A stretch of 60,000 nucleotides of DNA from Polytrichum commune (Eukaryota > Streptophyta > Polytrichopsida > Polytrichales > Polytrichaceae). The notes below the pieces were generated by a model. The model had not been told where the DNA came from. It did no database searches and saw nothing but the letters and a program-made list of their open reading frames with translations. The stretch covers positions 24,554,001 through 24,614,000 of the forward strand of contig OX485806.1 in the NCBI GenBank assembly GCA_950295325.1, given 5' to 3'. The first letter of the stretch is position 1; every line of letters starts with the position of its first letter. A program made the position numbers and the translations under genes. Below are positions 1 to 14,100 of the stretch, in pieces.

Positions 1-142
1 TGTCCCCCAAACCCTAAAGTCGGAATATATGATACTTCGCGAAATCGCACGGCGAAAAAGCCAACGTGGAAGTGAGAAAAAGATGGATTTGTCAACGGCG
101 ATGCATTTTCTTGTGTAGCTTGTGAAATGTTAGTTGCTAACC

Positions 143-304
143 ATGGCTGCGGCTTCGCAACGAGGCCCTGGCGATGGAGCTCGAGGATTCAAAGAGAAAA
201 TCCACGAACTGCCCCGCAACCCTAAGTGCCCAGGCCAATTGCCCTTATTCCTCAAGCGCCGTCGGATGCTTCTGAATCTTAACGGCTCTCCGTTTCGAGA
301 TTAA
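143..304 (+). CDS. Small GC-rich ORF, possible first exon of an unrecognised gene
   Basis: A 53-residue ORF opens at 143 in a good start context (ccATGG) and closes with TAA at 302-304. It starts MAAASQRGPGDGARGFKEK and has a basic, proline-rich middle. The first ~400 bases are clearly richer in GC than the AT-rich sequence that follows, as is common around the 5' end of a plant gene. A GTCCCT lies just after the stop, so the frame could instead continue through a splice I cannot place. I do not recognise the product. It may be a real short exon, a gene fragment, or chance coding potential in a GC-rich promoter region. Confidence 0.3.
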   Translation: MAAASQRGPGDGARGFKEKIHELPRNPKCPGQLPLFLKRRRMLLNLNGSPFRD

Positions 305-559
305 GGTCCCTTGGATCTTGAGCATCTAACGGCGATAAGGTTCTCGTCGGGAGGAACTTAAATCCGTCCAACAATGAGCGTATTCGTCGGCTTCTCGTCG
401 AATAGACAAGGACGAGTTAGACTAATAACTCCTCTATGCTATGGATGGAACTTAAATTAATAACTTTTTCAGTCGTTGAAATTAACTAAAACTTTATTGA
501 ACAGCTTCAAGTTGTTCCATTAAGGATAAAACGAACACCAGATGAGAAGAGCCAAATAA

Positions 560-776
560 GTAAACTAAATATTTTATTTAGTGTCATTTACTATTTAAAG
601 TTACAAAATGTAATATCTTTTATTCCTATTGTATACCAAGTAAAGATTTTAACGTTCTTTAAAGTCCAAACAACCAATTTGACCATCGTTGGCCAAAACA
701 TGAGATATGCAATAAAAAAATTTAACATTGTGGAATTTCAAATAGTGAGTGACACTAAATACAATACTTAGTGTAG
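560..776. mobile_element. TA-flanked MITE, CACTAAAT-TIR family, copy 1
   Basis: The 217-bp interval is bounded by inverted copies of a motif around (C)TAAAT..ATTTAGTGTCA. The left end is at 560-590 and the right end, GACACTAAATACAATACTTA, is at about 751-770. Both ends abut TA dinucleotides. The same ends occur at 19,820-20,165 and 27,277-27,499. The TA flanks suggest a Tc1/mariner-type (Stowaway-like) nonautonomous element. No coding capacity. Confidence 0.6.
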
Positions 777-2732
777 TTTGTCATGATGGTGATAAATCGT
801 AACTGCCCACCTCACCAATCATGTAGGAAGGAATACTAGGAATGGCCAGGGGAAGATTCTTTATGGAGTGGAAAAGGTCGTATCCAAGCTCTTTCCAAGT
901 GGACCTAAGATTGGTTAAGCATCGATGCCTGGGTGGGGCAAGTTAGGTATGGCAATGGTGAAGGCGGTAGTAGGGAGGTTGATGTTGATAGGAAGGCAGT
1001 GTCAAAGTTCGATCCAATATGCAATGCGGTCATCTTGAATTTGCAACCAATCTACAAGTTGTTTGTACAATGTTGTTGGGACCACAAGTGTTTGTCACTT
1101 AGTTTTGTTGGCTCTGTCTGTAGGACAGAGACTATGCATCAACTTCTTCGTTTCAAGAGCAAATTTCCTAACCACTTTGTGTTCACACTTGGATGTTACT
1201 TGTTCTTGTTATTTTGGTCAACTTTATTTAATGTGGATGTTGATTATAGTTTATATATAAATGCTCCCTAAAATGCATTAAAAGAAATCTAGTTAACTAT
1301 AGTTATTTCGGTAGTTCTTGATTATTTATTTTAAAATTTTCAGGTGATAAATGAGTAGCTTCAATCCTTGACCTGTATTTGAGAAGAAGGTGCACAAAAT
1401 CCAAGAAAGGTTTGGTATAGTGAATAGCCATGAATTGGCATGAGCAAAGTGGACAACTACAATTGTAGTCTTTCATAATAAAGAACAGAGCCTCACGGTT
1501 CTACTGTTTTCTTGTTTTTTTATACAATACTTGAGCGTCGTCACTTAGATCACTTTTATTTGGGGAGACAATATGTTTGGCATTGATGTTGAAGACACAA
1601 TAGTCCATTGTTTTGGAAGATTTTGGTGGTTAGTTGTGTTGCACGACACCTCCCATTATGTGTGCCCACAACTTCTATTCATGAATAGGAGCATCCTCAT
1701 GTTGCCCTCAGGTTTTATGAAGCCTCTATCACTATTGCAATCAGCGGGGAAGATATTGATTTTAGATTATTGGTGAATAATTTGAAGAGTGCATCATGTT
1801 TTTTTCCTAAGAAATAATGTGTGAAGTGATATATTTCATTAATCTAGACCATGTTCATTTATTATTCAATCATGAATTGTTGCTCCAACTACGTCATTTC
1901 CAATTTTTCATGGCTAGATTTATTTATCTCCAGTAGATTTCATTGGTCCTTGTGCGGTACCGCACAACCCTTATTCAAATTGTCTTGTGTTGAGGCGCAA
2001 TATAAAGTTCCAGCCAGTGGGATATAAAATACGATTGTTTGTACCAAATCAATACCTCATTGTAGATTTTTGTTTTCTACCAACCACATCTTTTTGTTTT
2101 CCCGTATGAAAAAAACACATTGGATATTATAGGTCTTCTATAACGAAACATCAAACTATATCCAACCTAAAAGTAAACAATCTTGATTGCAACACAAAAT
2201 TGGGAAAATGACAAGTCTAGTTGAATGTCTACACTAAATCAATTGTCTAAGCTTGAATAGGAACAATAAGTACATGATTGTAGGATGTGATTCAATGTCA
2301 TCATTATCTTTCTTTGCATAATGTAGCTTCAAAAACCAAGCTATTAACCTTGTTGTAGAGTCAATATACCATCATTCCAAATGATGCATTTATGAACAAA
2401 GGATTGACCTCATTTTGAATAATGAAAAATGACAAGGGTACTTTGTATGCCTATGTCCAGTACAATAGACCACACATCACTCCAGATTGCTTACTATTTT
2501 TAACATTCACCGTGTCATAATAATACTTGAGGCTCATATCGTCACTTCAATCAAATACTATGCATTTTTCATATGCCTTCTACCAAATGGGAGAATGTGA
2601 GGGAAAGATTCTCGCATCAAATGTGAGATAACTTGAAGAAGAAGAAAAATCGTCTCTAAGGCTCAACCTCTTACAAAAATGTTGTGTCACACTAATTTGG
2701 CATAGGCTCCCCATAATTTCCTCATGTTCAAG
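777..2732. other. Intergenic, nothing recognised
   Basis: AT-rich sequence with only short ORFs (933-1271, 1573-1776) that have no recognisable domain or splice context. It lies downstream of the minus-strand RSPH14-like gene and probably includes its 3' UTR just left of 2733. Confidence 0.5.
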
Positions 2733-3580
2733 TTATCTCACATCCTTGAGATTTTGAAAAGGTCGGGAACGGAGTTGGAGCTCTTGGATGGTTTGACGAG
2801 CACATTTCTTGAGCGTCCCATTCATTGTCTTGTGGATCATAGTACGTAATAATTTGATTCCATATTGCAGTTTTGCCCTCGCAGATGGATCCTCTGTCAC
2901 ATTTATTATAAGCTGCAAATTGTAGCAATCAAACATCCCCATGTTATAGTTTGAAATATAAATCAAACTTATGACTATATATGAAACAATCAACAAGTAC
3001 CCAAACCCTTTACATTTGATTCTTAAAATGTAAGTGTTATATGTTTTGTGAACCTAGTTTAATTCAAGGATTGTTCGTATTTACCACTAAATAGAATTAA
3101 AAGTGTTATTGTTTGTGTAATTATCATCAAAACTATTCTAGCTTCATAATAAACTTTGTCACATTCTAACCCACTCCAACATATCACATTCTCACCCAAG
3201 AATTATTACTTTTCTTGGCATTGAGTACCCAAACCACAACAAAAACGATTGTCCAAACACTCGTGAATTGAAGATAAATTTATAAACCCTTCCCTTGCAA
3301 TGAAAACTTTAGTGTATTCTTTTGAAAGAAAGAAAAAATAAAACAAAAAAACAATTTACTTACACTCATAGCAAGGAGGGTGAGCTCCCCATCGGAGAGG
3401 TGGACCATGGCAGTCAACAAGGGCACTCCATTTGCCATGATGAAAGCCTTTTTGCCGCTCACCTCAAGAGTCAAGCTACACAAGCATTGTACAATATTTT
3501 CTTTGAAAGATGAGTTTATCACATGAATTCACCAAACATGTTTTTCCTTAACATATGGATGGATATATATACATATATAT

Positions 3581-3622
<42 letters not shown>

Positions 3623-6600
3623 CCACGAGGAAATTAACATTTGAAGGGCAACCCTGCATACATGTCATTGTCATCACGTGTGTGCAGGGGGGGGTGTTGA
3701 CTGAGTGTTAGAAATCACATTCTTCTATTTCCACAAGAATCGTCATGGATAATTGTGTTATGGTTTGAGGATAAAAATACATGATCCACGACGTTGCTTC
3801 AATTCCAAGTTGATTATAAAGTAGATAGTAGGGGAGGGATTTGTATAACTTATGTTTGAAAGAGATTATGGCTCATAAATTGAGTGTTGTTCTATTGATG
3901 TCTACCTATACATATATCAAACATTAAAATATGTAACCTTAACAATGCCGCAGTGCCATAAGCCATGATTTTAGCTTCGACATGGTTAATGTATGGTACA
4001 AAAACCGCAACTGCCCCTGATGCAACTGCTTGCTTTCTCCCTTTTTCATCAAAACTGATATGCCATTCATAGCTCAAAAGTATCAACCATGAGACTTTGC
4101 TAGCATATTTATGTGTTGCAATATTACAATAACATTACTCGTGAACTACTAGTACATGCTCACATTCTTCTACTTCAAGCATAGCATTCTCAACCATGTG
4201 TAATGACATTCTCTTTCTCTTTAGCTTCACTTTAAACTTTCAAGAATCAAGGGCCTTGAGGCCATGCATGAATGCCAAGCTGGCAAGTGTTAAGTTGACA
4301 TCTTATTGTAGATTATATTTGAATACAAAGGCTTCCTCAATCTACCAAGATTCAAGTGAAGAGAGAGAGAGAGACGACGATGACAGTGCCAATTGATGGT
4401 GTCAGCGGGAATGAGGGACGCTTCAGCTTGATCATAGTTGTGAGTTCGTATGTGAACCTGGAGCAAGTTCATTGAGCAGGGCTATGGGACAAATGTTCTT
4501 GCCCTCTGTCAAATTTGGGCCCTATAGTTCCCAATGGCAAAGGTATATATATTGTAGGTCCTGCTAGGGGAGATTAAAAGTTTCGCATGTCGGTGGTGTG
4601 TATCTTGAGGGTGAATGTTACAAGGGCTTGTGGTTTTGGTTTGTTGCAACATGTGTTGGGTTTGACTCCCAAGGGTGTCTCTTTGGGGGGTTTGTCTGTC
4701 TCTTTATATGAGCTATTTGAGCGGGTCTAGGCAACACGTTATAGGATTTATTCTCGGTATTTTGTTGGTTGTATTTGTTTACGTGGATATTACTCGGGGC
4801 TAATGGTTTTTTAATTTCGTTTGTTAAGCACACATAGGGGTGAGGTATTTGATAGCTATTAGGTGAATTTGTTGCATGCATGTGTGTGTGGGCATTAGGG
4901 TTATGTAGCATTGTTTGAAGAGGTTGGTAATGTTGTACGTGTGTATATCTCCACAAATGCTTGGTGTGAGGATGGTGAATGTTACATACCATATGGCGTC
5001 TTCTAGTGCCTCCACCAAAGGTTGGTATTTTTTCCCCATTGGGGGTAGCAAGGGTGGAGTCACGATTTTGGCAGAAAGTGAATTCAATTTGTAGGTGGTG
5101 TAGTGTGTAAATTTCTTTGTGGAGGTGGTGGTGATGACAAGGATGTCCGGCAAAACATCGGCATTGGTTTTGTGGTGTAGAGGCACATGTAAAAGCCTTG
5201 GAGGGACAATGTTCTCAAGAAAGGCTTTCGAGGTGGGTGCCAACGTTGATTAGGAATGTGTTTTATGTTGAAAAGTGGGAGAGGAGGAGTTTCTATATTT
5301 TCCATACCATTTGTTGTGTGTGGTTGTTCATATGTTATTGAGGGCGGTGTTTCTAAACATGAAGAGTAGGTGGAGGCATGTGTCCATTTCTTGTATTGGG
5401 GAGAGGTTGCAAAGGGGGGAGGGGAATTGGGTGGGCCAAATTATGTGTATTCTTTTATTGGCCATGTATTGACCATATCATAGTTTGAGGGTTTGTGTGA
5501 TTTGTGCATATGTGCAATGGAGCGTTGATCATAAGTGGTTGGAGGAGGGGGAATGTACTAGTGGATTGTTTAGGCATTTGGCTATGTATGGGTATTGGGG
5601 GAGGATTATGGTTGTGAGTTGGCATGTGTATTCCTCTTATATGTAGGGTTTGAGGTGTTTGATGGGTGTGGTGTGGGGGCCGGGTTTTATGTGAGAATTT
5701 TGGAATGCCAGGGCGGGGGGTGGTATTGGATGGGGCTTTAGCTATCAAATTTGGCGGGTTTATCGCTCATGTCATTATCCATGACGCCTGAGTGGGCGCG
5801 GATTTTTTGGAGTGTGAGGGGGGATGTGTGTTGTGATAGTCTTTGGATTATAGCACGTATAAGTAATTTGTTTGGATGGTTGTGCTAGGAAGAGGGTTGG
5901 TGGAGATGAATGTGGATTAGGTAGATGGAGTTGAGGTTGTTTGTGAAGATATGTGAGTGGATTATATTGCCTTGGTGATGTGGAGAGCTGCATAAATGAT
6001 TGTTAGTCATGCGTGTAGGATAGTTTTATCTTCCAGGGAGTTTTTAGGTGTGTTAGGTGTTGCGGGCAGGATGGTAGATACCTAGTCTTGCTGGTTCCTA
6101 CGTTGCATTGGCATGAGGGTGAAGGAACCTTTTGTGTAATAGGTGTGTAAGGTGAGGTATTTGAGTTATGGTTGTGTGTAGAACAAGGTTGGGACGTGGA
6201 GGGGGAGGGTGCATTCAAAGAAGTGGGCAGGGGTGGGGCATGTTTCCATTTTTTGGATTAGGTTGCCCTTCGTGGGTGTGACCATTAGGTTGGGGTTTTG
6301 TGCGAGTGGTAAGTTTGTTAGGTGTAATGAGGCTTCGAGGCAATATTTGAATCTTTCAGCAAAAATGCAGATAATGGATGGGCTCCTAAATTCATGTACA
6401 CATAGGAGTGTAACTTATTTAGGTTTGTTATGGCTAGGTATGTTGGGAGACCTATTTGGGGGGAGTATGTGAGGATGTGTGAGTCGAGGTGAGCGAGTAC
6501 CTGGGTGTATGAGTGAGGGTTGGCGAGGGGGTGTTGTTTGTCATATCAAGCTTCATGTGGTAGGATGAGAATGCTAAGGCCCTCAGGGTCCACGTGTGCT

Positions 6601-7425
6601 AGCATTATGGCCCAATTTAGTGCTTCTACAGTGGCTTGGGAGTTTGGTGGGTGGGCTATGCCTCTCCTTGCCCATTAGGCGGAGTAGGCTTTGCCGGGGG
6701 ATCCAAATATTGCGTCTAATGGGTGGGGGGAGTGATAGTTGTGGAGTTCGACAATGCATGTGAGTGGACCATAGTAGTATGAGTGTGTAAGTGAGAACGA
6801 GTCTATAAAAAATGATAATTTGAAAGTAGGAATTTGTTGTGGGACAAGGCATGCTTGAGTATAATAGGGTTGGTAGGGAGGTTGTGTGATAAGTTGGACA
6901 AGTGAAGAGGTAGCATCCAAAATGAAATACTTCTTCAGTTTGATTTCAAATAACTTACCCATCAATTATTCCATTTGCATCAGAACCTGTTGAAGATGCT
7001 ACTTATTAAGCTTAATGTTTGAGTTCCTTGAGGTGACCTTGAGCATGGCTACCTTAAATTCATTAACAACCAAAATCTGATAAGTCTTGTTCATTGACAC
7101 TTTCATTTAATGCAAAAAAACTCCATCCTAAGTTCATGAGTGTAGTCGCATGAAAAGTGTAGAAGCCTAAGTGAGCTTTGGACTCACCCGATGAGGCAAA
7201 TGAAGCGCCCACAAGAGACCATGAGTTCTTGAAGTACCGTATTTGCCAACTTCACAACTACGGGCACTGCACCCGCCTTCATAACCATCCTCCACACAAA
7301 CAACACCATTGCAAATTCCATCATCTTGAATGGAGAAATAATTCTTCATCGTTGTATATTGCAATAAAGTTGCATCTTTATATTTGCAACGTCCACATCA
7401 CAAATTGATTCCATGAGTGTGTGGC

Positions 7426-7469
<44 letters not shown>

Positions 7470-8080
7470 TCTTATTTAACAAAGTTGCTATGTAGTAGTA
7501 GTACTGGTGCAATGTGGAACATGACACAATAAAAAAAGTGAATAATGGGATTATCACCACACTAAGTATAAATCAAAGATATTCTATTGTTTGATATGAT
7601 GGTTTTGCTTTCAAAATATTGCTTATCATTGTTTATGGATAGTGTTGAATCAAAGGATTGAAATTTTCATTTGAAGTTAAAGTAGACTTCAACAAACTAA
7701 GATTCAAAAGAATAATGAAAATTTTAAATATTTTGAGTTTTACTAAACTCGTGTTATAATTTCAATCCAATTGTCGAGGTAGGCATCAATTGAAAGTGAA
7801 AGCTATTAAGAATTGGTACACACATTCAAGATTTCAGTTATGGCCTTTTGGTTATAATTCAAGCCAGCCATACACCGGGAGAGAAGGTCAAGAGCATGGC
7901 ATATGTTGCTTTTCTCTTTGTCCTTCTCAATCCCCTTCACCACATTTGCCAACGTGGAGCCATTGTTGACGAGCTCTTCCCTCACTATGAGATCATCACG
8001 GCCACTGCAATGCGTGAGGATTAAGTTTACAAATAAAATTGGAAATATGGATACATGGTTAACCATGATCAATTTGAGGA

Positions 8081-8125
<45 letters not shown>

Positions 8126-11100
8126 ATATTTGGAACCTTTCATAATTTATCAAAATGGGTACAGTATCCTTATTGACGTACATTTAAAGTTGACCACAAC
8201 ACATGAGTGAAAAATTTAAGACAAATGTTTTGTTGGAAGCAAACTCATAAATATTTATATGACCACCAGTTGTGGTGTGAAATCTCAAGTTCATGGACCA
8301 TAACTCATAAATACTCAAAATGAAAGGGTGGGGACAAGGTCTCGGTTTACAACACAAATATGGAACCTATAAGGATCTTTCAGTTACGAGATCCTTCATG
8401 AACTATATCTTAAACAAATGATTTTGGAAGGCCTTATATTTGCATTGCATAATTTAGCCCTCTATTCCCCCCCTGCCCCATTTGAGTAGTCATTGGTCAT
8501 GTTTTGGTGTAACATTGATTAACTATGTTGACCATTACCCATTCTCTTAACAAATAAAAGTCATATCACATGTGAGTCTAAGTCACCATTGTGTTAATGC
8601 AGTCTATTGCATTCAAATTCATCGTTTCTTTTGCACATATGCAAAAAATATGAACATAAAGAAAGAGACGATGCGCATTCGGGATTGGCATGAATAAGAG
8701 AGGCTTCGACCGTACACCATTTCATACACAAAACGTATATAAGTTCGGTGGTGCAATGATGGTTAGTAACACGGTTCAAGCGACACGTTTGAGAAGTAAT
8801 AAAGGAGTGATGTGGCGAGGACACCTTCACACGAGAGAGCCAAGTCGTTAAGGGCATTCAAGGCATTCCCTCTCAATACAACATCGTCACTCTCAATCTG
8901 AAATCATAATGGAAGTGAGACATGAAGAAGTTAGAAATTTACTTAGACAACGAGGCATGCATGCATGCATTTCACACGATTCTATAAAAGTTGATGTTAT
9001 CTGAACTAAAACCTATACGAGGGTCGAGTTGTTATTGAATTTTAATGTGTGCATCTGTTGTGTAATTAGCACTTGATTGTGACGAGAGTTATTTGTAAAG
9101 TACAGTAGACGAAACCATGGGTTTAAGCCCTAACCACGAGTTTATGAGAATTAACATAAAGTAACTCAAGTGTTCTGAATGCTTTAACATGCACAAAGAG
9201 TGGTGTCAAGTTATAAGAAAAATACTTGTTTTTTTATTTGTTTTTCAAGAATGGGTGGGTCGAACTAACCTTGCATAAGTCGATCTAGAATCCAAGACAA
9301 CGGATCTCATGCACATACCCTACGTTAGATCCTTTTAAAAATTATGTGTTTGAGAGATGAAAAGAGGAGGTCTCAAAAATTTCACCCGACTTTGAAAACA
9401 TGCTCCGATACCATACGAGCTAACAAACTCATGGTTTCATCCCTCTTTGGGAGACTTTACAGATAACTCTATTAGCCAACATTCCCATCAATTGTGTAAC
9501 CTCATCCAACATTGATGAATGGAATTTTCTATTAATCTTCATCTCAAGTAAATCCCAATTAGGGCGACAATGTCATAACAATGTGGTTATTATTTGGAGT
9601 GGACACCAAAATCACTATACATTATGTAAATATGGATTTAGAATAAAATTGTATGACAATCAACCATGGTAACAAGCGGACAAAGAGAGAGAGAGTTTGA
9701 GAGGGATCCCACACAAGCATTCCTCCCATCCAACATAAAACTTAACTCCTTATAGGTTTGTGGATGATTCATCTCAAAGGGATTGGACTAGACTAATTTG
9801 TGGTCTTCAAAAGTTGACTTCGGTGTAAAAAAAAGGATATATAATGACCTTCGGGTTGCATACTATTTCAAGGTTTTTTTTTTATGTTGGATGATTGAGA
9901 GGTATGCTTATATGCGATAATTTTCTCTCTCTTGAGAGCAATAACTAACCATTTGAATGAGGCCTTTGATACAACCAAGTTTGCACATATCACTCCAAGT
10001 TGTAATTGCGGCTGGCATATGCACATGCACATAATTTGACTACACTTCTTATTCCAACTAATGTAGATATTTAGAGAGTGTGGATAATCAATAGGGTGAA
10101 CTATCTTGGGTAGGTAGGGGCTCAAAGTAGTCCTATTTTTGCTAAGTAATAATAATAAATGGTAAAAAAAGGTGGCATCATGTGGCTTCGCCCATGACAT
10201 ATGATATGTTGTAGAGCATACTAGTGACCTATGTTCGGGGAAAACCAATGGCTAGTTCATTATCAGCTAATGGATTTCTCCTCATGGCCGGTCCAAATTT
10301 TCAACCATCGGATGGCAATCCGATTGTAATTTCAATCCTACGGCAATTAGCCGATGAACCAGAAAATGTCCTGGAAATGTAGCTAATTCTTCTTGTGAGT
10401 TACTGGATTTGAGTTGGAAGTAAACAAAGCGCTATTTGTCTGGGGCATTTGATGATGCACTTGAGGAAGTACCCTAAACCTTAAACTTTTTAAATTATGC
10501 AACCTTTCCATGACTAAATCCAGTTACTTCTATGAAGAATTGGGGTGAAGGCGGTGAAGGCATTGCTAGGTTCAATTCCTGCCAAGGATATTAACTCTTC
10601 AAATATGAAGTTTTGAACATGCCTTTTCTTTTCACTTATTCAAGATTTTGTACTAATAAATGATTTCTAATAACTTTTCATACATTTTCTAAACAATTAG
10701 TGCCGATATGAATTCCATTTAATCGGATATTGGCCAATGAAAATATGAAAATACATGCAATTGGCCGATTGATTTTACAAAAGACCGGCTGTTGCCGATG
10801 TAAATTGGAAAAAATCCGACCCTTCGTAGCAACTACCGGCAATTAGCCACTAAGGCTTCAAAAACTTCCCAGTCACTAGTAGTGACTATGTCAATACCAC
10901 ATGACATGTGCACATGATTTAAAAAAAATTATTGACTTCTCAGTCACATTATTTTGAGCATAAAATATTTCGTATGGTATATATAAGAGGGAAAATGGAA
11001 AAATTAGTGGTCTAAAAGCAATTCATGTTATTATTGTGCTTTGATACACAATGTAGTGATGATTCAAGACATGGTCATATTATTGAGAGGCACATCCTCT

Positions 11101-14100
11101 CTTACACTTATTGGAGATTGCAAGCACTTTGATATGATCTTCTAACAACAACTATTTTTTCTCTTAATTTGATTAGTACTTTTATTTCACAAATATGTGA
11201 GGATATAATGGTTCGGACCATACCGGCACAATACTTGAAGCAAAGAGCAAGTTGTTGGCGAATGTAAAGGTCCGTTTCTTTGAGCATATCTGCAAGAATA
11301 GGAAGGAAACCTGCAAGTACCATACCAAAAGTATACAATTTGAGTAGTATATATGTTGCAATTTAAACTCGGAGATAGTAATCGATCGGTGCATGACCTT
11401 TGGTGGATTTAAAAAAAAAAAATTGATGACCTGATCATGCTCGATCAGGTTGCTTCTTACTAGCTATTCAGAAGAAGAAACGCTGACCATGTGATCAACG
11501 TGATTGGAATGCCCGTTCGACCCACCCTTGGCATTAAACCCTCAGGGCATAATACCAGTGGTGCAGGACTACTAAACCCTCTCGGGGTGGGCACCATAAT
11601 GACACATTATACTAGTTCCTAGCTAGCCACTATTGCCTTGAGGATACCGGACATGGAATCCCCCCAAAGGGCTTTGAGGTACCCATACAACAAGGTCCCA
11701 AGACCCCCCACCATAGTTGGGTGGACTAAGGTGGTGAGCTATTCACTAGCTATTCACTAGCTATTCACATAATATATGAAGATATTACATATAGCTTGAT
11801 CAAGGACATTGATTCACATGCATGAGTGCAACATGCCAAGAGAACTTGGATCCATACTAGTGTCTTTACATTTTAGAGGAATTGTTTTTAAATTGTAAGC
11901 TCTTTTTATATAACAATGAGCAATGATAAATGTGATAACTTTGTCATCGTACACCAATTTGTTATTACATAGACAAGTTGCGATTGGTAGGTGACAAAGT
12001 GGTGAGATTGTGTAGCCAATACAATTATTTGTAAAGTTTCTCAAAGAGGGATGAAAAATGGGTTTGGTCCTTCTTTGAGGAAAATGTCTCTTAACGGATA
12101 AGTAGATCATCATGTGTTGGAGCCTATTTTGAAAATTGGGTGAAACTTTTGGGACCTCTTCTTTCTATCTCTTAAACTTTGATTTGAAATTAGGATCGCA
12201 TATCGGGTGTGCACGTGGGATCCGTTGTCCTGAATCCCATATCGGCCTATGCAAGGCTAGCTTGGTCTACCCATCCTAGTAAGACAAACTATAAATCTTG
12301 GGCTTTAATAGCCCGATGCCACTATTTGTGTATTGTAATTTAAGCATTAGCAAAATTGGAATGAATTTGTGTTAATTCTTTATAAACATCAAGTTTGGGA
12401 CCAAATTCATGGTTTCATCTTTACTTTACAAATAACTCTAATGCATTCAAAATTTTCATCAAAATTAACCTTGAAATGGGTTCATGAGGATTGGCAAGGT
12501 AAACCACCTTTCATTTGGCCATGGTTTGACTTATAGGAAAGGGAACATGCACAATCTCATGTTTCAAGATCCTCCCGTATTTATCTATTCTAAACAACTA
12601 ACTTGGAGCATAACATTATTTAGATGAGTGACAAAGTTGATGAAGTCATGAATATGTCATGTAAGGTGCTAGAATTATACCTTATGAATGCTTGTTTACA
12701 CAACTATAGCTTGCTAGAATGTGAGCTATTTGATTGAAGCACTATCATTGAATATTATTAAAATGAAATGACTAACAACAATTTAATAATGTTATGAGAA
12801 ACAAACTATTCATCCTCACAATAGAATACCCTCAACAAAGTTGGGATAGAGAGCGAAACTCAAGAAAAGAAAATCTCAAGTTCTAATCTACTTTTGTTAT
12901 TATGTAGCTTTCTTCTCTTGTGTTAGAAACTATAAACAAACACTTGACCAAAGAGTTTCTTCCTATTTTTGCCCTCACAAATTGTAGTCTCATATTTTAT
13001 CGTAATATTTTGGGAGCATGTAAATTGAGTTCAAGAGATCCTTGGAAGCCCCCAGGTTGGTGCGCCTGGCACGTCTTTATCCATAGCGTTTGCTAAACCG
13101 GGGAATTATCAACTAACACACAAAAGACAAGATGCACCTCCAACGCCTGGACCATGACATTATTTAGATTGAATGTGAAGAATATCCAAAAATATAATGT
13201 GGAATATTGTCAAATATATCGTGACAATCATTCCCAGCCTTTTAAAAATATCACTATCACTCCCCATCTACCTACATATGTTTCAAAGGTAATAAATGTT
13301 TTGTTACATGGGTTGGTGACCTTGTACCGGCCATCAAGCACCGAGCTCGGTTATCGGGGACACAAAGAAGCTCCACAACCCATGTGATCGATTTTTGTCG
13401 CACGATTAGATCTTTATCCCTCAATGTTCGCACCTTATTTAAGCACACATTTCGATGATTAGAAACAATGGTCCATTTACATTTGACGACAATCAAACCA
13501 ATTTGAATGACTGTGAGTTTAACCTCCACTTATTCACCTCGGCTTTTGTTCACCTTTGTTTCCAAGTGTGGCACCCCCTTAACAATATCATATAAATACT
13601 CAGAGGCATTTATGCTTATATGAGGGTGCCACTTCATTAAGAAGATAGAAAGTATACATAGTATAACCATAGAAAGTAAACATCACATTCTCTCTCTTCT
13701 TCCCATCCATCATAAATTCTTCCTCTTTCCCTTGTATGGGAGTCTCTCATCCTCATCATCTCTCTTTCACCCTCCTTTTGACTTCATGCATTCCTTGCAA
13801 TGAGTGGGGAGAACCAACCACTTGTTGCAGATGAACCGGTTGAGTTTGAGAAACAACTAATCGAAGTTCAAGACTTCAAGAAATTTACCGATCATAGAGA
13901 ATATATATAGAGAATAGAGGAACTTAGAGAATGTATTTTGAATTAATAAAGAAAAAATTGAAACATCACGACATGTAACTGGTTGAACTTGGAAACACTA
14001 GGATTTTGATGGATTATGTCAAAAAATCTCCCTTGATTCTGAATCATTGGGTTTTCTCTTGTCTTGGAATGCATTGTGCTCATCAAAACTCTAGTAAGTC

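Noticed and set aside
4618-6218. Many minus-strand ORFs rich in Pro, His, Thr and Asn
   Set aside because: They result from the C/A-rich minus strand of a decayed retroelement. Recognisable RNase H segments fall across several frames with stops, so none is an intact gene.
11480-11770. GC-richer block with short direct repeats (CTAGCTATTCA three times)
   Set aside because: It looks like an old repeat, but no termini, partner copy or coding sense could be defined.
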